A stretch of 15,887 nucleotides of DNA from contig CBCTZG010000065.1 in the NCBI GenBank assembly GCA_965151315.1, positions 1 through 15,887 on the forward strand, written 5' to 3'. Under the pieces are notes generated by a model. The model worked only from the letters and a program-made list of their open reading frames with translations. It ran no database searches and was not told the DNA's origin. Below are positions 1 through 7,951 of the stretch, piece after piece. Position 1 is the first letter of the stretch; each line of letters starts with the position of its first letter. The DNA is from Avimonoglobus sp965151315. Lineage in GTDB: Bacteria; Bacillota; Clostridia; UBA1381. The translations under genes and the position numbers were made by a program.

Positions 1-415
1 GCTGGGTCGCGCCGCCGGCCCCGACAATCAGTATATCTTGATCCCGGACTGTAAGCCCTGCCCAGAGCCAGGACTGGGAGAATCCATCGGCGTCGGTATT
101 GTACCCGGTCAGCCGGCCGTTTCGGTTCACCACTGTGTTGACAGATCCATACTGCATGGCCCGGCCGTCAATTTCATCTAAATACTGCATCACCGCAAAT
201 TTATGCGGCGCGGTCACGTTTACTCCAGCAATCCCCAGGGCCCGGATCCCGCGGACCGCGTCGCCCAAATTTTCCGGCTTCACCTCCAGCGCCGTATATA
301 CATAGTTGTTCCCCAGCCGCTTTGATATGTAATTATGCATTTGCGGGGAAAAACTATGCTCCACCGGGTCGCCGATAATCGCCAGCTGTTTTGTATGTCC
401 ATTGATCTCAAACAT
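1..415 (-). CDS. aroE: Shikimate dehydrogenase (NADP+), N-terminal 138 residues, cut by the left window edge
   Basis: This enzyme reduces 3-dehydroshikimate to shikimate with NADPH in the cytoplasmic aromatic amino acid pathway. The translated fragment carries the family landmarks in the right order: the shikimate-binding stretch HSFSPQMHN (residues 20-28), NVTAPHK ending at the catalytic Lys72, NTVVN (93-97), NTDADG with Asp108 (106-111), and the beginning of the NADP-binding glycine loop GAGGATQ (132-138), where the window ends. The family is usually about 270-290 residues, so roughly half is missing only because of the window edge; no frameshift is seen. The ATG at 415 overlaps the end of the upstream yqeG-like gene by 8 bp, which suggests translational coupling. 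It is the last visible gene of the operon that begins with rsmE. The identification is firm. Confidence 0.95.
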   Translation of the reverse strand, partial: MFEINGHTKQLAIIGDPVEHSFSPQMHNYISKRLGNNYVYTALEVKPENLGDAVRGIRALGIAGVNVTAPHKFAVMQYLDEIDGRAMQYGSVNTVVNRNGRLTGYNTDADGFSQSWLWAGLTVRDQDILIVGAGGATQ

Positions 416-926
416 TTTCTTTACCTTTCTGACATCGTTTTCGATATTCCTGCAGTACAATTTTCTCCATCCGGCGTTTAAATCGGAAAAACAGCGTTTC
501 TTTCTCTTCAATTGGCTCTACCAAGATCGTCAAAACTCCACACCGCCTGCCGCCGTATACGTCGGTAAAAATTTGGTCTCCAATTAGTACAGTTTCCTGC
601 GGACTCGCCCCATATTTTTCCATAGCTTCCCGGATTCCGCCCCGCAGGGGCTTTTTCGCCCTTGCTACAGAAAAGGCGCCGATGGATTGATTAAACCGGG
701 CCACCCGCTTCGTATTATTATTGGAAACAAAGCAAAACCGCACCCCCTCAGCCTGCAGCCGCTCTAAAAAAGCCCGTGCCGCCGGGGTTGGATCCGGCTG
801 CGTATAGGGAACCAGGGTATTATCAATATCCAGCACCGCCAGCCGGATGCCCCGTTCCTGAAAAAATCCCGGTGCAATCTCCTGTACAGACGGATACAGG
901 TAATCCGGAAAAAAACGATTCAGCAT
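408..926 (-). CDS. yqeG: YqeG family HAD-IIIA type phosphatase
   Basis: A 172-residue soluble protein of the haloacid dehalogenase superfamily, subfamily IIIA, YqeG type. The HAD motifs are all visible: motif I DIDNTL with Asp33 (nucleophile) and Asp35, motif II with Ser68 in FVSNNN, the conserved lysine region AKKP (90-93), and the acidic motif GDQIFTD (116-122). The length fits the family. The physiological substrate of YqeG proteins is not settled, so I give no specific reaction. The ATG at 926 has AAGGAG six bases upstream. The gene starts 10 bp after the unknown membrane protein gene and its last 8 bp overlap the aroE start. Linkage of yqeG to aroE is a recurring arrangement in Bacillota, which supports both calls. 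Confidence 0.9.
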   Translation of the reverse strand: MLNRFFPDYLYPSVQEIAPGFFQERGIRLAVLDIDNTLVPYTQPDPTPAARAFLERLQAEGVRFCFVSNNNTKRVARFNQSIGAFSVARAKKPLRGGIREAMEKYGASPQETVLIGDQIFTDVYGGRRCGVLTILVEPIEEKETLFFRFKRRMEKIVLQEYRKRCQKGKENV

Positions 927-936
927 ACCCGGCTCC

Positions 937-1401
937 TTATTTTTTCTTCGCCGATTTTTTATGCTTCGGCGCCTTCCTCATGAGAATTCCATTATAAATC
1001 AGCATACCGAGAAGATATACGCCGCCTAAAATACTAATCAACATGACCTGCTTTTGGGTATTAAACGCCATCTTCCAAAAATAGCTGCTGTTAATGATTG
1101 CCATAAACCGCTGTCCGCCCAGCACCATAGCGGCAATATATGAGGACCGGGTAAACAGCAGGGCAAGGGTAAACGCCGCGAACATATGGCCGTAATTCCG
1201 ATATTTTCCGGTCTTGCCGGAATAGATATAAAACCCAATGGCGGCCGCAGCAAAGATCCCAGCGGTTAAAAATGTGGCGAAATTCTGCATATACAGCTTG
1301 GCATACAAAATATACAGCAAAATATACGCCAGAATGGCAATCCCAAAATTGATTAGGATCCGGTTCATCAACTGTTCTTCTGTCTTATTGGTTTTCAGCA
1401 T
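937..1401 (-). CDS. Unknown small integral membrane protein (four predicted helices)
   Basis: A 154-residue protein that I do not recognise. It shows about four hydrophobic segments, near residues 14-33, 36-52, 69-90 and 117-138, with a short Lys-rich cytosolic-type tail (KAPKHKKSAKKK) at the C-terminus. No catalytic or transport signature stands out. The ATG at 1401 is preferred over the internal ATG at 1368 because a clear GGAGG lies 8 bases before it; this makes its first 17 bp overlap the end of rsmE. It is followed after 10 bp by the yqeG-like gene. Position between rsmE and yqeG suggests cotranscription but says little about function. It is real by reading frame, ribosome binding site and spacing; its role is open. 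Confidence 0.8.
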   Translation of the reverse strand: MLKTNKTEEQLMNRILINFGIAILAYILLYILYAKLYMQNFATFLTAGIFAAAAIGFYIYSGKTGKYRNYGHMFAAFTLALLFTRSSYIAAMVLGGQRFMAIINSSYFWKMAFNTQKQVMLISILGGVYLLGMLIYNGILMRKAPKHKKSAKKK

Positions 1402-2155
1402 TCTCTTTTCCTCCGTTTACATCTCCGATTTCATACATAACCATGGCCAGCACAGCCTCTCCGGCAGTTTCTGTCCGCAGGATCCGCGGCCCCAGGGTCA
1501 CCGTCGGGATCCCCGCCGCCCGCAGCGCTTCCGCCTCGCTTAAGCTGAAGCCTCCCTCCGGGCCTACCATAAAGCTGACCCGCCGGAGATTGTCCTGTTT
1601 TGTCAGCACAGCCCGCAAAACGCCCTGTTCCTCACACTCATACGGCACGAAGCAAATGTCGTCCTCCCGCATCCGGTGTACCGCCTCTGAAAAGCGCATG
1701 GGGGCGGATACCGTGGGAATAATCCCACGACCTGACTGCTTAGCCGCTTCTTCAGCAATTTTTTGCCAGCGGGCCGTTTTCTTTGCCTCCGCTTTTGGAT
1801 CCTCCAGCTTTACCACACACCGTTCCATTATACAGGGAACAATCCGGACGATTCCCAGCTCTGTTGTTTTTTGAATGATATAATCCATCTTAGCCGCCTT
1901 GGGCAGCCCCTGGTACAAAGTCACCTGAATGGCCGGCTCTGCCGCCACCGGTGTTTTTTCTAAAATTTCACACCGGACCGCGCCATCTCCAATCGCCTGG
2001 ATCCGGGCCTGATAATCAAATCCCCGGCCGTCACATACGGTGATCACATCCCCCGGCGTCAGCCGCAGGACTTTCCATATATGGGCTACATCCTGAGAAT
2101 CAATCGTTAATATATGATCCGTGATATGGTCTGGAGACGTAAAAAATTTCGGCAT
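1385..2155 (-). CDS. rsmE: 16S rRNA (uracil(1498)-N(3))-methyltransferase RsmE
   Basis: A 256-residue SPOUT-class RNA methyltransferase that uses S-adenosylmethionine to methylate N3 of U1498 in helix 44 of 16S rRNA. The visible family hallmarks are KMDYIIQKTTELG (89-101), EEAAKQSGR (135-143), the trefoil-knot SAM loop FMVGPEGGFS (195-204), and LGPRILRTETA (221-231) near the C-terminus. Length matches the family. The ATG at 2155 is preceded by AAAGGA at a usable distance; a second ATG 10 bases upstream is out of frame and leads only to a 21-residue reading frame. The gene directly follows a near-consensus promoter and is the first gene of a four-gene run (membrane protein, yqeG, aroE). The identification is firm. 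Confidence 0.96.
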   Translation of the reverse strand: MPKFFTSPDHITDHILTIDSQDVAHIWKVLRLTPGDVITVCDGRGFDYQARIQAIGDGAVRCEILEKTPVAAEPAIQVTLYQGLPKAAKMDYIIQKTTELGIVRIVPCIMERCVVKLEDPKAEAKKTARWQKIAEEAAKQSGRGIIPTVSAPMRFSEAVHRMREDDICFVPYECEEQGVLRAVLTKQDNLRRVSFMVGPEGGFSLSEAEALRAAGIPTVTLGPRILRTETAGEAVLAMVMYEIGDVNGGKENAENQ

Positions 2156-2189
2156 CCTTGTTCATCCTTTTCTCAACAGTAACGTGTAT

Positions 2190-2218
2190 AGTATAATATT
2201 TTTTCCTGGAAATGTCAA
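2190..2218 (-). promoter_or_regulatory. Near-consensus housekeeping sigma factor promoter for the rsmE operon
   Basis: On the minus strand TTGACA (2218-2213) and TATACT (2195-2190) are separated by exactly 17 bases. The -35 box is a perfect match and the -10 box differs from TATAAT at one position. Transcription would start near 2183, giving a leader of about 27 nt before the rsmE ATG. It lies just downstream of the ptsI terminator, so it cleanly separates the two operons. Confidence 0.9.
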
Positions 2219-2243
2219 GGCTTGCCCGCGTGGATATATACTT

Positions 2244-2277
2244 TTGCAAAAAAACAGGCGGTTTCCCGCCTGTTTTC
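2244..2277 (-). terminator. Intrinsic terminator of the fru-pts operon
   Basis: Immediately after the ptsI stop codon, the minus strand forms an 11-bp perfect stem (arms 2276-2266 and 2261-2251) around a 4-base loop, with a GC-rich core CAGGCGG. The 3' arm runs into an uninterrupted run of seven T (2254-2248). This is a textbook rho-independent terminator. Because the stem is flanked by A on one side and T on the other, weak function on the opposite strand cannot be excluded, but no plus-strand gene ends here. Confidence 0.92.
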
Positions 2278-3990
2278 TTATATGTTTTCATCGATTTGCC
2301 CGGCAAGATATTCCCGGACGGCTTCTTCTGTTTCCAGGGATAACGCGTGTTCCGCAACATCCTTTGCCCGTTTGGTATCCCACTGGGATATGGCCTTGCG
2401 CACCGACAGTACCGATGCTGGACTCACGCTGTATTCGTCCAGCCCAAAAGCGATCAGGATCGGGATCAGATGTCGGTCCGCCGCCGCTTCGCCGCACATC
2501 CCCACAGGAATCCCCGCTTCCTTTGCGGCCGCGATCACATTCCGAATTGCCCGCAGCACCGCTGGGTTATACGCGGAATACAAATACGCCACTTTCCCGT
2601 TCCCCCGGTCTACCGCCATGGTGTACTGGGTCAGGTCGTTGGTGCCAATACTGAAGAAGTCTGCTTCCTTAGCCAGCAAATCCGGAATCAGGCTGGCTGC
2701 CGGGGTTTCAATCATTACCCCGACTGGAATGTTGGGATTGTATTGTATGTTTTCCTGATCCAATTCCTTTTGGATCTGGCAAAGCATTGCCTTCGCACTC
2801 CGGATTTCATCGACACAGGTTACCAGCGGCAGCATAATTCGGATATCCCCAAAGGCGCTGGCCCGCAGGATTGCCCGAAGCTGGATCCGGAACAGTTCCG
2901 GCTTGGCCAGGCAAAACCGAATTGCCCGGAAGCCCAGAAACGGGTTTTCCTCCTGTTCCAGCCCCAGATAGGGCAACGCTTTATCCCCGCCAATATCCAG
3001 CGTCCGGATAATTACCGGCCGGCCTTTCATGGCCAGAGCAACCTTTTGGTAGGCCTCGAACTGCTCCTCTTCATTGGGTGCCTGGCTTCTGTCCATAAAC
3101 AGAAACTCTGTCCGGAAAAGCCCCACCCCTTCGCCGTCATGCTCCAAAACCTTGGCCGCGTCTGCGGGCTTGCCAATATTGCAGAGCAGCTCGGCCCCGA
3201 CGTCATCCTCGGTTTGGGTCTTCCGGCCGACAAACTTGGCCAAGGCTCGTTTTTCCTCCAAAAAGGCAGTCTGTTTTTTTCGATAGGCCCTAATTTGGCT
3301 TTCGCTGCAGGCGTTTAAAACATTTCCCTCCACGCCGTCAACGACCGCCTGCTCCCCATCCCGCAGGATCCCGGTGATTCCCGGCACACTCAATACTGCC
3401 GGAATTTCCAGGGATCGGGCCAGAATCGCGGAATGGGAAGTCCTGCCGCCGGTTTCTGTAACAATCCCCGCCACATTGGCATGATTCATGGACGCGGTCA
3501 TTGAAGGCGTCAAATCCTTAGCTACCAGCACTGTATCTGGCTCTAAATCGCTGAGATCTTGATCCTCCACGCCTAAAAGGATTTTTAATATCCCGGTTTT
3601 AATATCCTGTAAATCCGTAACACGCTGGGCCGTCAGCTCGTCCCCGCTGGCGGCAAACATAGCCGCAAACGTATCCAAAACTTCTTCCAATGCCGCTTCC
3701 GCGCGTTGTCCGGCATTGATTTTATTTTTTATTTCCGTGCCAATCACCGGATCGCTGATCAGAACTACATGTCCCATCAAAATTTCTGATTCCTTCTTGC
3801 CTGCCGTTTTGCCCAGCTTTTCCGCCATTTCCATGGTCTTTTCCGTAAAGGCAGCCAAGGCCGCCTCAAACCGCTGGATTTCCGCCGCAGGATCCTGCAC
3901 CGGCCCCGGCGTATACGCAAGGGACGCTTCCCGGATGATTTTTACCTTACCGATTCCAATCCCTTCTGATCCGCTGATTCCATGATACAT
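2278..3990 (-). CDS. ptsI: PTS Enzyme I (phosphoenolpyruvate-protein phosphotransferase)
   Basis: Cytoplasmic first enzyme of the sugar phosphotransferase system; it takes phosphate from PEP onto a histidine and passes it to HPr. With the chosen ATG the protein has 570 residues, normal for the family. Visible landmarks are the phosphorylated His186 in TGGRTSHSAILARS, the PEP-binding region with GLFRTEFLFMDR and TLDIGGDKALPYL, the metal/PEP motifs FFSIGTNDLTQYTMAVDRGN, and the catalytic Cys499 in VGMCGEAAAD. A GTG lies in frame at 3999, but the Shine-Dalgarno stretch GAGGTGA overlaps it and is well placed for the ATG at 3990, so I start there. It follows ptsH by 17 bp and ends the fru operon just before a strong terminator. 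The identification is certain; the exact start is less so. Confidence 0.96.
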   Translation of the reverse strand: MYHGISGSEGIGIGKVKIIREASLAYTPGPVQDPAAEIQRFEAALAAFTEKTMEMAEKLGKTAGKKESEILMGHVVLISDPVIGTEIKNKINAGQRAEAALEEVLDTFAAMFAASGDELTAQRVTDLQDIKTGILKILLGVEDQDLSDLEPDTVLVAKDLTPSMTASMNHANVAGIVTETGGRTSHSAILARSLEIPAVLSVPGITGILRDGEQAVVDGVEGNVLNACSESQIRAYRKKQTAFLEEKRALAKFVGRKTQTEDDVGAELLCNIGKPADAAKVLEHDGEGVGLFRTEFLFMDRSQAPNEEEQFEAYQKVALAMKGRPVIIRTLDIGGDKALPYLGLEQEENPFLGFRAIRFCLAKPELFRIQLRAILRASAFGDIRIMLPLVTCVDEIRSAKAMLCQIQKELDQENIQYNPNIPVGVMIETPAASLIPDLLAKEADFFSIGTNDLTQYTMAVDRGNGKVAYLYSAYNPAVLRAIRNVIAAAKEAGIPVGMCGEAAADRHLIPILIAFGLDEYSVSPASVLSVRKAISQWDTKRAKDVAEHALSLETEEAVREYLAGQIDENI

Positions 3991-4007
3991 CCCAATCACC
4001 TCATCAT

Positions 4008-4271
4008 TTATTCACCAAAACCGCTCTCAATCATTTCAATCGCCTTGTCCAGCGCCGCCTGTTCGTCTGGCCCGCTGCATTCCACCGCGATCTCGCTGCC
4101 GCATTTGATTGCGCCGGCCATGATATTGATTACGCTCTTCCCATTAAAATCACTGCCGTTATACTTTAAGTTTACGTCGGATTCAAATTTCGCCATTGCC
4201 TGCGCGAATTCCATGGCAGGACGCATATGCAGGCCCTGGGCGTTTGTAATTGTAATTGTTTGTGATACCAT
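4008..4271 (-). CDS. ptsH: PTS phosphocarrier protein HPr
   Basis: An 87-residue phosphocarrier that relays phosphate from Enzyme I to the IIA domain of sugar permeases. His15 sits in GLHMRPA, a variant of the usual G(I/L)HARPA site. Ser46 sits in NGKSVINIMA, the site phosphorylated by HPr kinase/phosphorylase in Bacillota for CcpA-dependent carbon catabolite repression. Both sites are intact, so it looks like a true dual-function HPr rather than a Ser46-less Crh or a fused FPr domain. The ATG at 4271 has a GGAG-type ribosome binding site. It lies 24 bp after fruA and 17 bp before ptsI, so it should be transcribed with the fructose genes. Confidence 0.96.
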   Translation of the reverse strand: MVSQTITITNAQGLHMRPAMEFAQAMAKFESDVNLKYNGSDFNGKSVINIMAGAIKCGSEIAVECSGPDEQAALDKAIEMIESGFGE

Positions 4272-4295
4272 AATTCCCTCTCCTCTGTTCTACGC

Positions 4296-6197
4296 TTATT
4301 TGTTGATCGGCTTTTTCAGGGCGGCCAGGATCAGGCAGCCTACGATAGAACCCGCCGCCAAAGCCACCAGGTACATGGGCCAGTTGGAAACCACCGGGAA
4401 TACAAAGATTCCGCCGTGGGGTGCCATTAGGGTACAATTAAACGCCATAGACAGACCGCCGGCAATCGCCGAGCCTACGATACACGCAGGGATTACCCGC
4501 AGGGGATCCGCTGCCGCAAATGGAATTGCGCCCTCAGAAATAAAGCAAAGGCCCAAAATATAATTTACAAAGCCAGACTGCCGTTCCGCCGGTGTAAACC
4601 GGTTCTTAAAGAAGGTAGCTGTCAGGGCAATGACCAGCGGTGGGATCATACCGCCAACCATAACTGCCGCCATAATATCATAGTTGCCGCTTTCAATGGA
4701 TGCTGTACCAAATACATATGCCGCTTTATTGAAGGGGCCGCCCATATCAATGGACATCATGCCGCCCAAAACTAGGCCCAATAAAATCCGGCTGGTGGTG
4801 CCCATTGCGTGCAGGCCGTTATTCAGCGCCGTATTCAGCCATGCGATAATCGGATTGACCGTGCACATGACAATACCAATCAGCAATACGCCCAGCAGCG
4901 GATATAACAGCACCGGCTTGATCCCTTCCAGGGACTGGGGCAGCTTCGAAAACAGCTTTTGCAGACCAACAACCAAATAGCCGCCTACAAAACCAGCGAA
5001 CAGCGCGCCCAAAAATCCTGCGGATATACCGCCGGCGGGATTGGCAAAGGTCATACCGGAAACAGCCAAAGCACCGCCTACAAAGCCTACCGCGAGTCCC
5101 GGCCGGTCCGCGATGCTCATGGCAATATAGCCAGCCAGCACCGGCAGCATAAATCCAAAGGCCGCCTCGCCCAGAGTCTTAAAGAACGCCGCCAGCGGTG
5201 TATTTTTACCAAAATTCTCCGGATTGATGGCGTAGTCGTCTAACAAGAACGCTAACGCGATCAGGATACCCCCGCCGACTACGAACGGCAGCATATGGGA
5301 AACGCCGTTCATCAAATGCTTGTAAATCTTCCGGCCGGCGCTTTCTCCGTCGCCGTCATCCATCACTGCGCCGCCGCCTTGATGATGGTAGATCGGCGCC
5401 TTCCCGTCTAACGCCCGCTGGATCAGCTCCTTCGGCTTATGGATCCCGTCAGAAACTGAGGCTTTGATCACCGGTTTTCCGTCAAACCGGGCCATTTCCA
5501 CGTTCTTATCCGCTGCGATAATAATCGCGTCCGCGTTTTCAATTTCTGCCCGGGTCAACACATTTTTCGCACCGCCGGAGCCGTTCGTCTCCGCCTTGAG
5601 CTGGATCCCCATTTCCGCTGCCGTATTGGTCAGCGCCTCGGCCGCCATAAACGTATGGGCAATGCCTGTTGGGCAGGCGGTAACCGCTAAGATTCGGAAG
5701 CCTTCATTTTTCATTTCCGCAGGCTTCTCCTCCCCGTATTTTTCAATTTCCCGCTCATTGATGATCCGCAAGAACTCATCCTTGCTGCCTGCAGTCAGCA
5801 GAGCATTGCGGAATTTCTCATCCATCAGCATAACAGTCAGCCGAGAAAGCATTTCCAAATGGGTGTCGCCCCCTTCCGCCGGCGCTGCAATCATGAAAAT
5901 CAATTTTGAGGGCTGGCCGTCCAAGGCGCTAAAATCCACGCCGCCGGGAACCGTTACTGCCGCCAGCATAGGCTTTTTAACCGCGCTGCTTTTGGCGTGG
6001 GGGATGGCGATCCCGTCGCCAATGGCCGTGGGGCCCTGTGCTTCTCTGGCCATAATGTCTTTTTTGTACGCCGCTTTATCGGTAATACTGCCGATTTTCG
6101 CGTGCAGATCAATCAAGGTATCCAGGGTTTGCTCTTTGGTCCTGACGTCTGCGTTTAGGATCATACCGTCTTTTGTGAGTAAATCTGTTATCCGCAT
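4296..6197 (-). CDS. fruA: PTS fructose transporter subunit IIABC
   Basis: A 633-residue single-chain fructose permease that imports fructose and phosphorylates it to fructose 1-phosphate. Three modules are fused in the order IIA-IIB-IIC. IIA covers about residues 1-150 with the phosphorylated His67 in DGIAIPHAKS. IIB covers about 167-265 with the phosphorylated Cys175 in AVTACPTGIAHTFMAAEAL. The membrane IIC domain runs from about 285 to 630 with multiple hydrophobic segments, beginning with HLMNGVSHMLPFVVGGGI. Length and order match the usual fused type of Bacillota. GGAGG lies 8 bases before the ATG. It sits 18 bp after fruK and 24 bp before ptsH. HPr from the next gene should phosphorylate His67. 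The identification is firm; specificity for fructose comes from the family and from the fruK neighbour. Confidence 0.96.
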   Translation of the reverse strand: MRITDLLTKDGMILNADVRTKEQTLDTLIDLHAKIGSITDKAAYKKDIMAREAQGPTAIGDGIAIPHAKSSAVKKPMLAAVTVPGGVDFSALDGQPSKLIFMIAAPAEGGDTHLEMLSRLTVMLMDEKFRNALLTAGSKDEFLRIINEREIEKYGEEKPAEMKNEGFRILAVTACPTGIAHTFMAAEALTNTAAEMGIQLKAETNGSGGAKNVLTRAEIENADAIIIAADKNVEMARFDGKPVIKASVSDGIHKPKELIQRALDGKAPIYHHQGGGAVMDDGDGESAGRKIYKHLMNGVSHMLPFVVGGGILIALAFLLDDYAINPENFGKNTPLAAFFKTLGEAAFGFMLPVLAGYIAMSIADRPGLAVGFVGGALAVSGMTFANPAGGISAGFLGALFAGFVGGYLVVGLQKLFSKLPQSLEGIKPVLLYPLLGVLLIGIVMCTVNPIIAWLNTALNNGLHAMGTTSRILLGLVLGGMMSIDMGGPFNKAAYVFGTASIESGNYDIMAAVMVGGMIPPLVIALTATFFKNRFTPAERQSGFVNYILGLCFISEGAIPFAAADPLRVIPACIVGSAIAGGLSMAFNCTLMAPHGGIFVFPVVSNWPMYLVALAAGSIVGCLILAALKKPINK

Positions 6198-6215
6198 ATT
6201 GTCTTCCTCCTTTAT

Positions 6216-7121
6216 TTATATGAGTTTTAATAATTCCAATACCAGTTCTTTCTCTGCCAATCCGTCTGAGAAAGCAGTCGCACTGCCAGCAGCCGTCCCT
6301 ACCCGAAGCGCTGTTTGGTAATCGCCGCTTTCCAAATATCCGGCCATAAAACCCGCCACCATGGAGTCGCCTGCGCCTACGGAGTTTTTTACAATTCCCT
6401 GGGGGACGCCAATCCGATGGGTTTGTCCATGCTCTGTCAGCAGGATCGCCCCTGCGCCGGCCATGGAAATCAGGACATTTCTTGCCCCCATTTCCTGCAG
6501 CTTTTTTGCGCAGGCAATGATTTGCGCGTCGTCTGTTAATGTTTGTCCAAAAATTTCTCCCAACTCGTGATTGTTGGGTTTAATTAAAAATGGATGGTAT
6601 TTCAGCACATTCACCAGCAGGTCCTGGGTGGCGTCGACCACAATTTCAATTTTTTTCTCCGCCAGCCGGGCCATAATCTGCTGGTAAATATCAGCCGGAA
6701 GTGAATTGGGGATGCTGCCGGCTAAAATCAGGATATCGCCGTCAGTTAGCTTCTCCAACCGCTGAAACAGCGCTGCTATCGATTCCTGGCCAATTTGGGG
6801 GCCCTGGGCATTGATTTCCGTTTCGCTTTCACCCTTTAATTTTACATTGATCCGGGAAAACCCATGGGGCAGCTGGATAAAATCACTTTGGATCCCCATT
6901 TTCTCCACCGCGCCGCGGATTTCATCTCCGGTAAATCCGGCGATAAAGCCCAGCGCGACGCTGTCTACCCCCAGATTCTTTAAAACAATGGATACGTTGA
7001 TGCCCTTGCCGCCGTAGTAAATTTCTTCCGCAGCAGATCGGTTGGTCATACCGGCTTCTAACTTTTTTTCCAAATGCAGCACATAATCGATCGCGGGATT
7101 AAATGTAACCGTATAGATCAT
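6216..7121 (-). CDS. fruK: 1-phosphofructokinase
   Basis: A 301-residue PfkB-family kinase that converts fructose 1-phosphate, the product of the fructose PTS, into fructose 1,6-bisphosphate with ATP. Visible family features are the N-terminal TFNPAIDYV (residues 6-14), the substrate loop YYGGKGINVS (35-44), and the C-terminal signature NSVGAGDSMVAGFMAG (246-261), in which Asp252 is the catalytic base. AAGGAGG is found 7 bases before the ATG at 7121. It lies 21 bp after fruR and 18 bp before fruA. Other PfkB enzymes (tagatose-6-phosphate kinase) resemble it, but the flanking fruR and fruA make 1-phosphofructokinase much the best call. Confidence 0.95.
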   Translation of the reverse strand: MIYTVTFNPAIDYVLHLEKKLEAGMTNRSAAEEIYYGGKGINVSIVLKNLGVDSVALGFIAGFTGDEIRGAVEKMGIQSDFIQLPHGFSRINVKLKGESETEINAQGPQIGQESIAALFQRLEKLTDGDILILAGSIPNSLPADIYQQIMARLAEKKIEIVVDATQDLLVNVLKYHPFLIKPNNHELGEIFGQTLTDDAQIIACAKKLQEMGARNVLISMAGAGAILLTEHGQTHRIGVPQGIVKNSVGAGDSMVAGFMAGYLESGDYQTALRVGTAAGSATAFSDGLAEKELVLELLKLI

Positions 7122-7142
7122 TCCAGCGCCTCCTTCTCTGTT

Positions 7143-7892
7143 TTATTTTGCAACCTTTACGACGGTTGCGTCCATAAACTGCTGCGCCGGCGGCCGGTCG
7201 GTGATAATACAGGCCGCGTCGATGGCGCCGAATCCAACAGACTGTATCCTGCCAAATTTTGAAGCATCGGCCAAAATAACCCGCATATGGGTCCGCCGCA
7301 GCACTTCCCGCTTTAAGGCCGCCTCTTCAAAGTCCGGCGTTGTGTAACCGTTTTCAACGGTAATTCCATTTGTTCCGACAAAGCATTTTGTAAAATTATA
7401 TTTTTTCAGGCTTTCAACAGCCTCGGTGCCAACAATGGCTTCTGTAATGGGCCGGATTTTGCCACCTATAATATATGTTTTTACGCCTTTTTTTATGAGC
7501 CGTTTCCCATGGTCAATCCCATTCGTCACAAAAACGGCTTTCGTCTTTGGGTCAATAAAGTCAATCAGCTTCCCGGTACTGGTCCCAGCGTCGATGAATA
7601 CAAAGTCATGCTCCTGGATCAACGTAGCCGCATACCGGGCGATCGTTTCCTTCTGCGAGACATTTTTTAGAATCTTGGTTTCCATGTCCTCCTCTAGGAT
7701 CAACCCTTCTGGTCGATTGGCCATGGCGCCGCCGTGGACTCGCTTTAATAGGCCCATATCTTGCAGCGCCAGCAAATCCCGGCGAACGGAGGATTCTGAC
7801 GCGCCGGTAATTTCAACCAACTCCGCCATCCCCACCGTTTTCTTCCGATTAACTAATTCTAAAATGATGTCATACCGTTCCTGTGTCAGCAT
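7143..7892 (-). CDS. fruR: DeoR-family transcriptional regulator of the fructose operon (FruR type)
   Basis: A 249-residue DeoR-family repressor. The N-terminal winged helix-turn-helix covers residues about 5-56 (MAELVEITGASESSVRRDL, then GLLKRVHGGA), the classical DeoR signature. The C-terminal sensor domain has the phosphosugar-binding features FIDAGTST and VTNG, and ends with the conserved ILADASKFG. In Bacillota such FruR proteins respond to fructose 1-phosphate; that effector is inferred from context. An in-frame GTG lies at 7901, but the ATG at 7892 begins with MLTQER, the usual start of this family, and has GGGGTG at a suitable distance; the longer form cannot be excluded. It is the first gene of the operon, directly behind repeated operator-like boxes, so autoregulation is likely. 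Confidence 0.92.
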   Translation of the reverse strand: MLTQERYDIILELVNRKKTVGMAELVEITGASESSVRRDLLALQDMGLLKRVHGGAMANRPEGLILEEDMETKILKNVSQKETIARYAATLIQEHDFVFIDAGTSTGKLIDFIDPKTKAVFVTNGIDHGKRLIKKGVKTYIIGGKIRPITEAIVGTEAVESLKKYNFTKCFVGTNGITVENGYTTPDFEEAALKREVLRRTHMRVILADASKFGRIQSVGFGAIDAACIITDRPPAQQFMDATVVKVAK

Positions 7893-7922
7893 TGTATCCA
7901 CCCCGCTTTCCTTTTCATCCTT

Positions 7923-7951
7923 ATCATATCATAACTTTCATTCAAAATCAA
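7923..7951 (-). promoter_or_regulatory. Probable fru operon promoter
   Basis: On the minus strand TTGATT (7951-7946) and TATGAT (7928-7923) are separated by exactly 17 bases. The transcript would start near 7916, about 24 nt before the fruR ATG. A TGAATGAAAG box (7944-7935) lies between the two promoter elements, so a bound regulator would block RNA polymerase. No CcpA-type cre site was recognised here. Confidence 0.65.

Noticed and set aside
2100..2165. Out-of-frame ATG 10 bases before rsmE, giving a 21-residue frame (and a longer open frame up to 2360)
   Set aside because: The ATG directly abuts the AAAGG it would need as a ribosome binding site, and the longer version crosses the ptsI terminator and the rsmE promoter.
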